64,000 nucleotides of DNA from Salicibibacter cibarius (GTDB taxonomy: Bacteria; Bacillota; Bacilli; Bacillales; Marinococcaceae): positions 3,534,001 to 3,598,000 of the forward strand of contig NZ_CP054705.1 in NCBI RefSeq assembly GCF_016495725.1, in the 5' to 3' direction. The notes beneath the pieces are model-generated. The model saw only the letters and a list, made by a program, of their open reading frames with translations, was not told the DNA's origin and searched no databases. Shown piece by piece: positions 1 to 9,099 of this stretch. The number at the start of each line of letters is the position of its first letter. The first letter of the stretch is position 1. A program made the translations under genes and the position numbers.

Positions 1-479
1 CATTCACTCGACTGCAAAGGCTCCATGGCCCCCGTCATCAAACCCAAACCGAAAAAAACAAAGCCAAAGCCCAACACAATCGAGCCATAAGAGCGGCGTT
101 TAGAATCAAAAAGAAATAAAAGCATCCCGAGAATCACGAATACAAGGGCATAATCCGTAATCGCGAAAGCGATGAGTTGCACGGTCAACGTCGTTCCCAC
201 CGCTGACCCGAGCAATACGCCCATCGCTCTGCGCAAACTGATCAACCCGGCGTTAACAAAGCCGACGATCATCACCGTTGCCGCCGTTGACGATTGTAAA
301 ATGGCCGCAAGCACGATGCCGGCCAAGGCGCCGTACCATTGATTTTTCGTTACTTTTCGGAGAAACAGGTTTAGTTGATAGGACGAGGACGTTCTCAATC
401 CTTCGCTGGCGACATGCATCCCGTACAAAAAGATCGCAAGACCGCCAAGGAGTTGAATGCTAACTTCGATCCAGTTCAT
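1..479 (-). CDS. Na/Pi cotransporter family protein, N-terminal part (cut by window edge)
   Basis: This is the first 159 codons of a membrane phosphate transporter; the C-terminus lies beyond the left edge. The protein starts MNWIEVSIQLLGGLAIFLYG and has a glycine-rich first helix. It then carries the QSSTAATVMIVGF motif, which is the QSS repeat signature of the NptA/PhoU-associated sodium-dependent phosphate cotransporters. At least four hydrophobic segments are visible. The gene starts about 20 bases after the stop of the PhoU-domain gene, so the two form an operon. The family imports inorganic phosphate with sodium at the cytoplasmic membrane. Family assignment is firm; the exact substrate is inferred. 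Confidence 0.85.
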   Translation of the reverse strand, partial: MNWIEVSIQLLGGLAIFLYGMHVASEGLRTSSSYQLNLFLRKVTKNQWYGALAGIVLAAILQSSTAATVMIVGFVNAGLISLRRAMGVLLGSAVGTTLTVQLIAFAITDYALVFVILGMLLFLFDSKRRSYGSIVLGFGFVFFGLGLMTGAMEPLQSSE

Positions 480-499
480 TGTTCTCGCTCAACCTTCAA

Positions 500-1135
500 T
501 TAATATTTACGACGCTGAATATTTACGACATGATCAGCCATTCGCTCCACATAACGAATCGCCAAAAAAAGCGGTGCCAGCTTTTCGATTTGATCCGGCG
601 TTTCTTTCATATCCCGGATAATACGCTGTTGCAATGAAAAAAATAATGCATCGACGTCCTCGTCCATTTGTTCCACGCTTTTGTCCGATTGGGGCGTCCC
701 GGCGCGCATGCCTTCCAATGTTTTCGTTAACATAGCCGTACTTACCTGCAGCATCTCCTTATACCCATCGACAAATGACGCGCTGACATACGGACGCAAA
801 TCATCCACGTCCAATTCCTTTTTGAGTTCGGCCACATTGACCACCTGATCGCCAATGCGTTCAAACTCCCGCGCCATCCTCATCATCGTTGTCAATGTCC
901 TCAGTTCTTCCGGCAAAGGCTGCTGAAGGCTGATTAAATGCAAAATAGATGTATGGATTTGGTGGTCAAACGCATCGATCGATTCATCTTGTTGGATCAC
1001 AACATTTGCATCTTTGGTTGGAATAAAAAAAACATCTTTCACGTTTTCCATCTGATGCAAAACTTCTTCGCCCATGCTGAGGAGATCTCTTTCAATCATT
1101 TGCACTTCATTACTAAAATTTGTCATTTTATACAT
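500..1135 (-). CDS. PhoU domain-containing protein (211 aa)
   Basis: An all-helical PhoU-like protein with two PhoU repeats: the first contains the motif RIGDQVVNVAE near residue 94, the second ends in RYVERMADHVVNIQ. These E/D-rich helices are the metal-cluster helices of PhoU proteins. A GGGGG ribosome site lies just upstream of the ATG. It is followed closely by the Na/Pi cotransporter gene, so it probably modulates that transporter rather than the Pst system, which has its own phoU near 18.5 kb. The start could also be the second Met four codons in. Confidence 0.85.
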   Translation of the reverse strand: MYKMTNFSNEVQMIERDLLSMGEEVLHQMENVKDVFFIPTKDANVVIQQDESIDAFDHQIHTSILHLISLQQPLPEELRTLTTMMRMAREFERIGDQVVNVAELKKELDVDDLRPYVSASFVDGYKEMLQVSTAMLTKTLEGMRAGTPQSDKSVEQMDEDVDALFFSLQQRIIRDMKETPDQIEKLAPLFLAIRYVERMADHVVNIQRRKY

Positions 1136-1204
1136 GATTACATCCCCCCACCTAAAAATTCCGTCCTATAGATTTCTATTCATCGTATCCCTACAAAATA
1201 CGCT

Positions 1205-3019
1205 TCATACGATTAAATCCACTTTTTCAAAACCGTCATCTGTTATTTTTACCAACCCTTTATCCGATAAACGAAGTTCGGGGATCACGACGAGGGCGAG
1301 AAGCGATAATGTCATAAATGCATAGTTCATCGTGCAACCGGCTTCGGCAAGTGCATGACTAATTGCACGCGACTCTTCCGCCACTTGTTCAAAAGAGGCA
1401 TTTGACATTAATCCTGCAATCAGTAAAGGCAAGACTGTCTCCCCTTTTTCCGTTATGACAACAATGCCTCCTTGCATCCCCGCTACTTTATTGGCAGCTG
1501 TTGCCATCATCCCATCGTCATTACCGATCACCATGAGGTTATGACTGTCATGCGCTACGGTTGAAGCTATTGCAACCTGCTTATCAAAGCGGAGTCCTTT
1601 CAAAATACCAAGACTTTTGTTTCCGTTTCGTCCATGACGTTCAATAACGGCCATTTTACAAAGGTCATCATGAAGAAGGATTTCTCCTTTTTCGCAAGAA
1701 AGACTGATATGTTTTTCTTGCGTGTACACCTGATTCTCGTTTACTTCAATCGCTCGCACGTTTACTTTGCTTCCATCGGGAGCAGGAGAAGTGATCCGAA
1801 AATCGTCTGCATTTATTTCTTTTCCGAGATGAACCGAATGGATGGCTTTTTCGGGTAATGGAAATTCCGGGAGATTCGTAACCATCTCCCCACCTTGCGC
1901 CACGACTTGTCCGGTCGCTATTGTCGTTCCAACGTTTACATCTGCCAGTGTCCCTTCTAGTAAAAGAAGGTCTGCAAACCGTCCGGGAGCCACGATGCCG
2001 ACATCATTGGAAACGCCAAACCGTTCGGCGGGATTAATCGTCGCCATTTGAAACGCGATAACCGGCGGAACGCCTTGGGCAATGGCGTGACGGACGACAA
2101 AATCCATATGCCCCTCATCAACGAGAGATTCGGGACTACGGTCATCCGTAACCAAAAGCATGCGTCTCGTATTCAAGCCGTGCTCCGTATATGCTTTTAT
2201 CGTTTCCGCAACATCATGCCAAGCTGAACCTCTTCGCAATTTTGCATACATCCCGAGACGTACTTGGGCAATAATGTCCTCGGCCGTAGAATTTTCATGA
2301 TCACCGCTAATGCCCGCGGCTGTATACGCAGAAAGTCTGCGATCATCTTCCGGGGGCCATGTATAATGGCCATCCGCCGGCCTACCGGCACGCAACGTTT
2401 CTTCGATTTCAGCAAGCATCTTCTCATCGCCGTAAACAACCCCGGGGAAGTTCATTACTTCGCCAAGGGCATTGACATCGGTCCCCCACGTGAACGCTTC
2501 CGCGACTTCCTTTGGGCCAATGACAGCGCCATTGGTTTCAAAATCTTCGTTTGTCGACGGGACACATGAAGGCACTTGCATATACGCTGCCAACGGTGTC
2601 TGCCGCGCTTCCTCCAACATCAGTCTCAACCCGTCAAGGCCAAGCACATTTGTAATTTCATGGGCATCGAAAAAGCCACCAGTCGTTCCTTTCGGCATAA
2701 CGGCCCGGGCAAATTGCGTTGGTCTTATCTGACTGCTTTCGATGTGGCAATGCCCGTCCAGTAAACCGGGCGTTAAATAGCGATTTTCAGCATCAATAAC
2801 TTTCGTCTTTTTTCCGATCGCATGATCAGCGTTTTTGCCAACATACGCGATTCGTGTACCTTGAACGGCAACGTCGGTTCCGGGCAAGATTTCATTTGAA
2901 ATAACGTTTACCAATCTAGCACCTTTGATCACTAACGTAGCGCTCTGTTCTCCTCGAGCCGTGGCATTTAAATCTCTGATACAATCTGCTTGTGTGGGAC
3001 GTGGGAAGGATAAAGCCAT
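1205..3019 (-). CDS. ade: Adenine deaminase
   Basis: Converts adenine to hypoxanthine and ammonia in purine salvage, in the cytoplasm. The 604-residue length fits the AdeC/Ade family. The amidohydrolase metal motif DGHCHIESS sits at residues 88-96 (H90, H92), and the barrel continues through the SGDHEN and VTDDRSPE motifs that belong to this family. The C-terminal half has the typical HDSHNL segment. An AAAGGAG site precedes the ATG. The gene is separated from its neighbours and no purine riboswitch was recognised in the 500 bases upstream. Confidence 0.95.
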   Translation of the reverse strand: MALSFPRPTQADCIRDLNATARGEQSATLVIKGARLVNVISNEILPGTDVAVQGTRIAYVGKNADHAIGKKTKVIDAENRYLTPGLLDGHCHIESSQIRPTQFARAVMPKGTTGGFFDAHEITNVLGLDGLRLMLEEARQTPLAAYMQVPSCVPSTNEDFETNGAVIGPKEVAEAFTWGTDVNALGEVMNFPGVVYGDEKMLAEIEETLRAGRPADGHYTWPPEDDRRLSAYTAAGISGDHENSTAEDIIAQVRLGMYAKLRRGSAWHDVAETIKAYTEHGLNTRRMLLVTDDRSPESLVDEGHMDFVVRHAIAQGVPPVIAFQMATINPAERFGVSNDVGIVAPGRFADLLLLEGTLADVNVGTTIATGQVVAQGGEMVTNLPEFPLPEKAIHSVHLGKEINADDFRITSPAPDGSKVNVRAIEVNENQVYTQEKHISLSCEKGEILLHDDLCKMAVIERHGRNGNKSLGILKGLRFDKQVAIASTVAHDSHNLMVIGNDDGMMATAANKVAGMQGGIVVITEKGETVLPLLIAGLMSNASFEQVAEESRAISHALAEAGCTMNYAFMTLSLLALVVIPELRLSDKGLVKITDDGFEKVDLIV

Positions 3020-3541
3020 GGTAATTTCGCTCCTTTTGATAATGATTTACGTTCATGCTTGCCTCTATCTTAACAGAACATCTTGATTTTCACCGCAAAT
3101 TGTTCCTCCTGTTCTATCCAATAAACCATAATTATTTCCCGGGCAATACTTATAATCCAAAAGCTAATGAACGCGATCAATAAACAAAAAAACACCACCG
3201 TTAAAAATGTGGTGCCACCTTTTCTTATTTTTTGCTCTTCACTAAAGTCTCTCGTTGATATTAGTGTATAATAACACGGGCAAGCGGAGGAAAAAACACG
3301 GGGGTTGTGGGAAAGCGAAGCGGGAAGACCCCACAGAAAAAAGTGTATTTCTTTTTTCCACTTTAAGAACGTTAGCTTTGTTAATGGAATAAAGTTTAAG
3401 TAAAACCAAAGCTCCCACCATTAGAACTTGTGGAAGCCAAATTTTTCTAAAAGGAGACTTTTTTTCCGTAGCAATAATCATCAATCATGATTACACCTGT
3501 TTGTCATCCTTAAATTTTAGTGTCGGGCCAGTTTTTTCATC
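3020..3541. other. Intergenic region between ytxC and ade, no confident gene
   Basis: About 520 bases. It holds a terminator with a T-box-like shape (listed separately), a possible minus-strand promoter near 3258-3275, and an inverted repeat AGCTTTG/CAAAGCT around 3388-3412. A minus-strand reading frame of 80 codons (3242-3484) has one hydrophobic stretch but no good ribosome site, so it is not called. In B. subtilis thrS follows ytxC here; no thrS is present in this window. Confidence 0.6.
3185..3226 (-). terminator. Attenuator-like terminator with T-box-like motif
   Basis: On the minus strand AAGGTGGCACCACA is followed by a loop and then GGTGGTG and seven T. CACCAC pairs perfectly with GTGGTG. 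The upstream GGTGG can instead pair with the same CACC, so two alternative folds are possible, as in the antiterminator/terminator pair of T-box leaders. No Stem I or specifier loop was recognised upstream, so it may be only a terminator or a relic of a thrS-type leader. Confidence 0.45.
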
Positions 3542-4402
3542 TCATGTTGTGAAATTCCATTGTGCGAACGAGCGCGCATTTAATCGCTCTTGAAAAATGG
3601 CCCGTAAGGTTTGAATAACCCCATCATCTTGTGACGTATAGATATAGAGGCGTCTGGGAGCTATGCTTGCAATCGGACTTATAATCATTTCCGCCGGATG
3701 CAACCCTTCTTCGAATACAAGGGCTGATTCTGTATATTTCAACCTTTGATTCGGCCCCCACTCATTTCCTTCCTTATCCACCAAGCAAAAATATTCACGG
3801 TTTTCATACCATAGATGAAGTTCCTGCATTTTAGGCGTTGCTTTTTCCACATGGGAACGCAGTTCATCCACGACCGTCTGGTATTCTTGTTCCATCTGAT
3901 ACTCATCAATCACTACTTCGGCAAGGTGTTGTAAATAGCTTTCGTAATTTCCGGTGCAAAAAGTAAGAAAAGGGTTCCAATAAAAAACGGATCGGTTGCT
4001 CAATTGTTCATGAATCGCTACATATAAAACCGTTTTTCGTTCTACCGACCGTCTCGCTTCCGGAATTTCGGGCCGCTCCCCGGCAAGCATGTCTCTGGCC
4101 AGCTCCATCACCTGTTCTCGTTCATTCGGTTCGCGGAACTGATAACGTTCTCTGATGAGCTTTTCAATAAAGGATACTTCATATCGTTGAATTATGTCAT
4201 CGGTTAACACCGCGGCCACGTAAGGGCGCACACTATGCTCCCACTCCATGTCCGAACCCTCATATCGACAATGAATCACATCTTGGCCGAAATGCATTTC
4301 AAAGGAAAATGATGGGATTACTGTTAATCTTGAAAGCTCCCTCTTTACACGGTCATACACACGTGCACAATCATGACCATGAGTAAATTCAATTGCTAAC
4401 AA
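3542..4402 (-). CDS. ytxC: YtxC-like protein (putative sporulation protein)
   Basis: Recognised by its position in the dnaB-dnaI-ytxC order of Bacillus and by the overall pattern of the family: about 290 residues, with a charged central region and a C-terminal RRLYIYTSQDD segment. Function is unknown; the family is described as sporulation-related. I chose a TTG start because GGAGGAGGG stands at a normal distance before it and the protein then begins MLAIEFTHGHD. An upstream in-frame start at 4456 has no ribosome site. mqnC is inserted between this gene and dnaI. Confidence 0.75.
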   Translation of the reverse strand: MLAIEFTHGHDCARVYDRVKRELSRLTVIPSFSFEMHFGQDVIHCRYEGSDMEWEHSVRPYVAAVLTDDIIQRYEVSFIEKLIRERYQFREPNEREQVMELARDMLAGERPEIPEARRSVERKTVLYVAIHEQLSNRSVFYWNPFLTFCTGNYESYLQHLAEVVIDEYQMEQEYQTVVDELRSHVEKATPKMQELHLWYENREYFCLVDKEGNEWGPNQRLKYTESALVFEEGLHPAEMIISPIASIAPRRLYIYTSQDDGVIQTLRAIFQERLNARSFAQWNFTT

Positions 4403-4714
4403 ACGAAGCCCTCCTCCGAACTCTGCAATAATCGATGCCGTATCTATGCACGCCATTCAGTCTGCTATCATGTGTATGGGCAGGCCTTCTGTTTCATGCC
4501 TAATTTTTGCGAAAATCAACAACCAGATCCGTCCGCAACCATATCGATCCAGGATTTTTAAACGAGACAAAGAGGGGGAATCGATGAACTTCACACTACG
4601 CATCATTTTATGTTGAATAGCTCTGTCATACGTTATTATTTTTCAATATGAGCGTTTTTATATCGTATAAATTCATCCGTCGTCGTGGAAAGCAGCTACG
4701 CGTTCTATTACACG

Positions 4715-4745
4715 AAAAACCCCCGCGAGCGTTACTCACGGGGGG
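4715..4745 (-). terminator. Terminator after mqnC
   Basis: On the minus strand CCCCCGTGAG and CTCGCGGGGG form a stem with one mismatch and a five-base loop, followed by five T. The G side of the stem on the plus strand extends into a run of 14 G (4740-4753). Confidence 0.8.
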
Positions 4746-4767
4746 GGGGGGGGTCATCGTTCTGTTA

Positions 4768-5883
4768 CTAGTTTTGCATCACAAAGTCTTTTTTCGCTCG
4801 TTCATCTTCCGCAAACACATGCAGTGTATTATATTTCGTATCCCGAACGGCCGGGGTTTTGCCTGCTTCTCGGATGATATCGAGCGCGCGGTTATTGTTC
4901 ACTTTATATGTGGCGCCCGCGGACGAAACGACGTTTTCTTCAATCATCGTGCTTCCGAAATCGTTGCAACCGAAATGGAGGGAGCGCTTGCCAGTTTCCG
5001 GACCCATCGTTACCCATGACGATTGGAAATTCGGTACGTTATCGAGGAATAGACGAGAGATCGCCACGTTTTTCAAATACCCGTCCGCTGAAATTCGTTC
5101 GCCTTTCATCCGGGTATTATCAGGCTGGAACGTCCAGGAAATAAAAGCTAAAAATGGGTTTACCTCATCTTGGGCATCACGAACGCGCTGCAAGTGCAAT
5201 GCCCGCTCCCGGTAGGATTCGCCAAATCCAATCACCATCGTGGCAGTTCCATGCATGCCGGTTTTTTTAGCCAATTTCATGCAGTCCATCCACTCGGTCC
5301 ATGAATCTTTTAAGCGGCTCACTTTTTTGCGGTTGGATTCCGTTAAAATTTCCGCACCGCCGCCGGGAAGGGAATCAAGGCCAGCATCTTTTAATTCTTG
5401 GAGTACTTCTTCCAGCGATAGTCCCGATACTTCGACCATTTTATAAATCTCCGTCGGCGAAAATGAGTGCATCGTGATGTCCGGGAAACGTTGCTTTATT
5501 TTTCTAAGTAAATTTGTATAATAGCTAAATGGGAGGTCAGGATTCGTTCCCCCTTGCATCAAAATTTCCGTTCCGCCAACATCAACGGTTTCCTGGATTT
5601 TATCCATAATTTCCTCATCGGAGAGGACATAGCCTTCTTCATGCCCAGGCGGGCGGTAAAACGCACAAAATCTGCAATACGTATCGCAAAGATTTGTATG
5701 GTTAACGTTACGGCCGATCACGAATGTCGTAATAGGGTCCGGATGCCATTTTTTCATCACTTCGTTGGCTGCTGCACCGATCTTTTCCAGCTCGCTCTCG
5801 TCACTTTCATATAATTCCACGGCATCGTCCATCGTTAGACGTTCGCCCGCGATTGCTTTTTCCAATATCGCGTCGACGCTCAT
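4768..5883 (-). CDS. mqnC: Cyclic dehypoxanthine futalosine synthase (radical SAM)
   Basis: Radical SAM enzyme of the futalosine route to menaquinone; it cyclises dehypoxanthine futalosine. The cluster motif CDTYCRFCAFYR (CxxxCxxC) lies near residue 65 and is followed by the MQGGTNPDLP and HSFSPTEIYKM segments characteristic of MqnC/MqnE. The ATG at 5883 is chosen because AAGGAGG precedes it at a proper distance; an upstream in-frame codon lacks this. The gene stands alone, with its own terminator, between dnaI and ytxC, where B. subtilis has none. No other futalosine pathway gene is in the window. Confidence 0.9.
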   Translation of the reverse strand: MSVDAILEKAIAGERLTMDDAVELYESDESELEKIGAAANEVMKKWHPDPITTFVIGRNVNHTNLCDTYCRFCAFYRPPGHEEGYVLSDEEIMDKIQETVDVGGTEILMQGGTNPDLPFSYYTNLLRKIKQRFPDITMHSFSPTEIYKMVEVSGLSLEEVLQELKDAGLDSLPGGGAEILTESNRKKVSRLKDSWTEWMDCMKLAKKTGMHGTATMVIGFGESYRERALHLQRVRDAQDEVNPFLAFISWTFQPDNTRMKGERISADGYLKNVAISRLFLDNVPNFQSSWVTMGPETGKRSLHFGCNDFGSTMIEENVVSSAGATYKVNNNRALDIIREAGKTPAVRDTKYNTLHVFAEDERAKKDFVMQN

Positions 5884-6127
5884 GAGGCATCCTCCTTCAA
5901 TCATCGTCTTCTCTCATATCCTATCATAAAATATGAACAAATGACGAATTTCATAACTTAATAATGTCTTTCATGATACCTCTAGTGCAGATTTTCCGCC
6001 CTTCAGAGGTGCCGTAGCTGCTTCTAAACAAAATTTTCCTTATTTTGGTCTTTCTTTACCCGCGATGAATTACAGCATGATTACCTTCGATGTGCCCTCA
6101 TTTAGAGTTCTCTTAATTTAGAACAGA

Positions 6128-7069
6128 TTACGTCTCCCTGCGATTACGGCCCGATAGATACAGTTGTTTCGTAAACGGACGAATGCGTTCCATAATGCGT
6201 TTCGCTTTCATCCTCTCTTCCCCACCTTTGTTGGAATAGGAAAGATGGTCTTCCAATTCTTCGTAGTCCCAGTTCGACGTAAAAATTGTAGGCAGTTTTG
6301 CAGTCATCCGATATTGCAAAATCGCCCCTAGGACATCGTCGCGAATCCAGTTTGACATCGTCTCCGCACCGATATCATCGAGCATAAGCACCGGCACACG
6401 TTTCACGGCGTCGATTTTTTCACTCACATTCCCCTCTCCGACTGCTTGGCGCATCTCGCGAAAAAATTCAGGCGCATACACGAGCAAGGATTGAATTTTT
6501 CGCTCTGCCAGAGCATTCGCGATCGCAGCGATTAAATACGTCTTTCCGACTCCGAACATCCCGTGTAAATATAAGCCTTGCCCATTTTCTCCAGGGTTTG
6601 CCTCCCGTTCAAATTCAAGCGCAGTCGCCAAAGCCGTCGCTCTCGTGTCATCCGTATCATCAATTTCCATATTTTCAAAGCTTGCTTTTTTAAATTCCTC
6701 GGATACATACAGGCTTTTCACAAGGGATTCTTGCTGTTTTTGACGATCCGACGCAATCTGCAACGGACAAGGATGATAGCGCATTTGAATCTGGCCATGT
6801 TCAGGGTATAATTCCGGTTGATAACCCGGCATCGGATTCGGACAATTTGCCAACCCCGGGCATCGATCGCAATTCCGCCAGGAATTCTTGTATTCAAGCA
6901 ATGCCGTCCTTCCTTGGGCAATCGCATCTTCATTTAACGCCTTGCCGTTCTCGTCAAGCCAGCCGCTCACACGCGTGTCGTTCAACACGGTCTGTTGCAC
7001 TCGTTCGAGCGCATCTTCCCAGCCGGCATCTTTCATATATTTTTTTAATGACGTTTGTATGGGTTCCAT
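6128..7069 (-). CDS. dnaI: Primosomal protein DnaI (helicase loader)
   Basis: AAA+ ATPase that loads the replicative helicase at origins and stalled forks. The N-terminal part carries the cysteines C67, C70, C76 and C101 expected for the zinc-binding domain that contacts helicase. The ATPase domain has Walker A GMFGVGKT at 170-177 and Walker B VLMLDDIGAE near 225. It follows dnaB by only six bases, so the two are co-transcribed. Length of 313 matches the family. Confidence 0.96.
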   Translation of the reverse strand: MEPIQTSLKKYMKDAGWEDALERVQQTVLNDTRVSGWLDENGKALNEDAIAQGRTALLEYKNSWRNCDRCPGLANCPNPMPGYQPELYPEHGQIQMRYHPCPLQIASDRQKQQESLVKSLYVSEEFKKASFENMEIDDTDDTRATALATALEFEREANPGENGQGLYLHGMFGVGKTYLIAAIANALAERKIQSLLVYAPEFFREMRQAVGEGNVSEKIDAVKRVPVLMLDDIGAETMSNWIRDDVLGAILQYRMTAKLPTIFTSNWDYEELEDHLSYSNKGGEERMKAKRIMERIRPFTKQLYLSGRNRRET

Positions 7070-7075
7070 TTTGCG

Positions 7076-8485
7076 TCATTCCTTTCGATGCTGCTGTAAA
7101 AGCGACTGGATTTTTTCGCGCTTCTCATTGACGCGTTTTCGTTTTTCTTCGTCGCTTGCTTCCGCCATTTCACCGGTCAACCACTTCGGCAAACGCTCTT
7201 TGCGTTGATTTTGTTTTTTCTGTTGCTGTGTCTTGGTATTGGTATTGGTTCTTTTTTGTTGTTTTGTTCCCTTGCCTTTATACTCTTTTTTGGCAAGTTC
7301 CATTGCCTCTTCGACCGTTTTCAAGTTTTCTCTCGACCAGTGACCCGCGATTTTCTCGACGTGATTTCTGTCAAGTTTACGGTCGTTCACCCGCATCACA
7401 TAATCAATCAGCACGTTCGCCACGCCCGGGTTCAGCTGATAATCAAAAAGCAACGATTCCGCCAAACGCGCATCCGCTGGAGGCACTTTTGCACCCTTAT
7501 CCGGAAAACTTGCAAGCAACGTTAAAGGGGCGGTTGTTTCATAGTAACGAATCGCCGCGCTCGCTTCATCCAACGGTTCTTTGGTCGCGCCTTTCTTTTC
7601 CGACGTCTCGTCAGGTTGATCCGTCCGTAAACCGAGTGCCGGAGGGGACTGTCCATAAGACATTCGATACCATTCCTGGACCTTTTTTCGCAAGCGGTGA
7701 ATATCCACTTCTTCATCGCCCACAAGCGCCTGCTGAATAAGCTGGCTCATGGAAGCAGCATCGACACGGTAGACAAATGCAAGGCGGCTAACTGCCTGTC
7801 TCACATCGGCGGTCAGAAGCACTTCACGGTTAAAAAAAGATGGCAAGCGCTGATATAAAAGATCGAAATCAAAAAAATTCTCCTGTATAGCAACCTCAGG
7901 GCTCTCAGGACCTGTCACGAGGGGCTCATTGCTTTCGCTTTTCCATTGCCCAGCATTCGGGATAAGTTCCGAAGGGTGAAGAGAGGTAAACACATCATTA
8001 AAGGAAGCGGTCACTTCCGACCAGTCGCCTTCCATGTCGGGAATGATAAACTGTTGCCGCAAGCGGCGGTATTTATTCTTCCCCGTGCGGTTGTATAAAA
8101 AAACACTAAGGACATCGTCGGAAAAAAATGCTTGCGGGGACATGGGCGGAAGAAGCTCATAAGAAAATTGCCGATCTTCGTCTTCACTCACCGCCAATGC
8201 GTATGTTTTTAAAAGCCCGATGCCCTCGAGTTTTCGGCGGGCTTCCAAAAGCGTCGACAAGTTTTCGCCGGTGACAATCATGAGTTCACGATGCGTCGTC
8301 CCTTCACATTCATACACCCCGCGTGTCAAACGATGATAGAGCGTTTGATAGAGATTCACGGCTTGAGCCCCGATCAATGGTTGATAGAGTTGCGTAAGCA
8401 CTTGTTTGTCTGTCGCTCTGGAATCTTGAGTCATACGCACACGTAAACCATCCACAGGTAACACATGCTTCCAGGAGCCTTCCAT
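7076..8485 (-). CDS. dnaB: Replication initiation and membrane attachment protein DnaB
   Basis: Gram-positive DnaB, which with DnaD and DnaI recruits helicase at oriC and PriA-marked forks. The start at 8485 gives MEGSWKHVLPVDG, which matches the family N-terminus (WKDVLPVD in B. subtilis); the upstream in-frame ATG at 8521 would overlap nrdR and adds twelve residues without homology. The C-terminus is rich in Lys, Gln and Asn, a low-complexity tail. Order nrdR-dnaB-dnaI is conserved. Confidence 0.94.
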   Translation of the reverse strand: MEGSWKHVLPVDGLRVRMTQDSRATDKQVLTQLYQPLIGAQAVNLYQTLYHRLTRGVYECEGTTHRELMIVTGENLSTLLEARRKLEGIGLLKTYALAVSEDEDRQFSYELLPPMSPQAFFSDDVLSVFLYNRTGKNKYRRLRQQFIIPDMEGDWSEVTASFNDVFTSLHPSELIPNAGQWKSESNEPLVTGPESPEVAIQENFFDFDLLYQRLPSFFNREVLLTADVRQAVSRLAFVYRVDAASMSQLIQQALVGDEEVDIHRLRKKVQEWYRMSYGQSPPALGLRTDQPDETSEKKGATKEPLDEASAAIRYYETTAPLTLLASFPDKGAKVPPADARLAESLLFDYQLNPGVANVLIDYVMRVNDRKLDRNHVEKIAGHWSRENLKTVEEAMELAKKEYKGKGTKQQKRTNTNTKTQQQKKQNQRKERLPKWLTGEMAEASDEEKRKRVNEKREKIQSLLQQHRKE

Positions 8486-8492
8486 GTGTACA

Positions 8493-8972
8493 TCATCTCT
8501 TTTCAGATCCGTTTTCCTCATTTTGATTCATCAGTTCTTCCAATTCATTGATGAAAACATTGATATCTTTAAATTGACGATAAACAGAGGCAAAGCGAAC
8601 ATACGCCACATCGTCAATTTTTGCCAAGTGTTTCATAACCTGCTCACCTACCGAGTGACTGGACACTTCGGCCTCTCCGTCATTTCTTAACTCGGCCTCT
8701 ACTTTTGTGACAATACCTTCTAGTTTTTCAAGCGCAACCGGCCGCTTTTCGCACGCGCGAATAAGTCCACGCAACATTTTCTCACGGCTAAACTCTTCGC
8801 GATTTCCATCTTTTTTTACAATGATGAGTGGCGTAACTTCCACAACTTCAAACGTTGTAAACCGATGGAAACATGACTCGCATTCCCTGCGACGTCGGAT
8901 CGACTTATGGTCGTCATGCGGGCGCGAATCGAGGACGCGGGCACCGTTTGCTTGACAGGCCGGACAGCGCAT
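8493..8972 (-). CDS. nrdR: Transcriptional regulator NrdR
   Basis: Repressor of ribonucleotide reductase genes, sensing ATP/dATP. The protein starts [17 protein letters not shown] and carries the two CxxC pairs of the zinc ribbon (C3/C6 and CESC near 31-34), followed by the ATP-cone domain ([17 protein letters not shown]). Length of 159 is typical. First gene of the nrdR-dnaB-dnaI unit. In B. subtilis a spermidine synthesis gene (speD/speH) sits between gapB and nrdR; it is absent here. Confidence 0.96.
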   Translation of the reverse strand: MRCPACQANGARVLDSRPHDDHKSIRRRRECESCFHRFTTFEVVEVTPLIIVKKDGNREEFSREKMLRGLIRACEKRPVALEKLEGIVTKVEAELRNDGEAEVSSHSVGEQVMKHLAKIDDVAYVRFASVYRQFKDINVFINELEELMNQNEENGSEKR

Positions 8973-9055
8973 CGAAAAACCTCCATTTCATCCATTGATT
9001 ATAGTTTATCATATCATTTTCGTTCCCTGTTTTGGAAGTAAGGAATTTGTATGTA

Positions 9056-9088
9056 AAAAGACGCCCAACCTTCGTTGAACGCCTTTTT
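9056..9088 (-). terminator. Terminator after gapB
   Basis: On the minus strand AGGCGTTCAAC, a GAAG tetraloop and GTTGGGCGTCT form an 11-pair stem with G-U wobbles, followed directly by TTTTT. Confidence 0.8.
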
Positions 9089-9099
9089 ATGGCAGTGGT

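Noticed and set aside
3070-3115. Leader peptide VKIKMFC before ade, after AGGAGG
   Set aside because: Spacing is too long and no attenuator lies between it and ade; probably chance.
3242-3484. 80-codon minus-strand frame with one hydrophobic stretch after ytxC
   Set aside because: No clear ribosome site, a low-quality C-terminus over a hairpin, and a possible promoter inside it.
4648-5019. 123-codon plus-strand frame
   Set aside because: Antisense to mqnC and through the terminator with the G run; a shadow.
7156-7740. 194-codon plus-strand frame inside dnaB
   Set aside because: Lies wholly antisense to a well-recognised gene.
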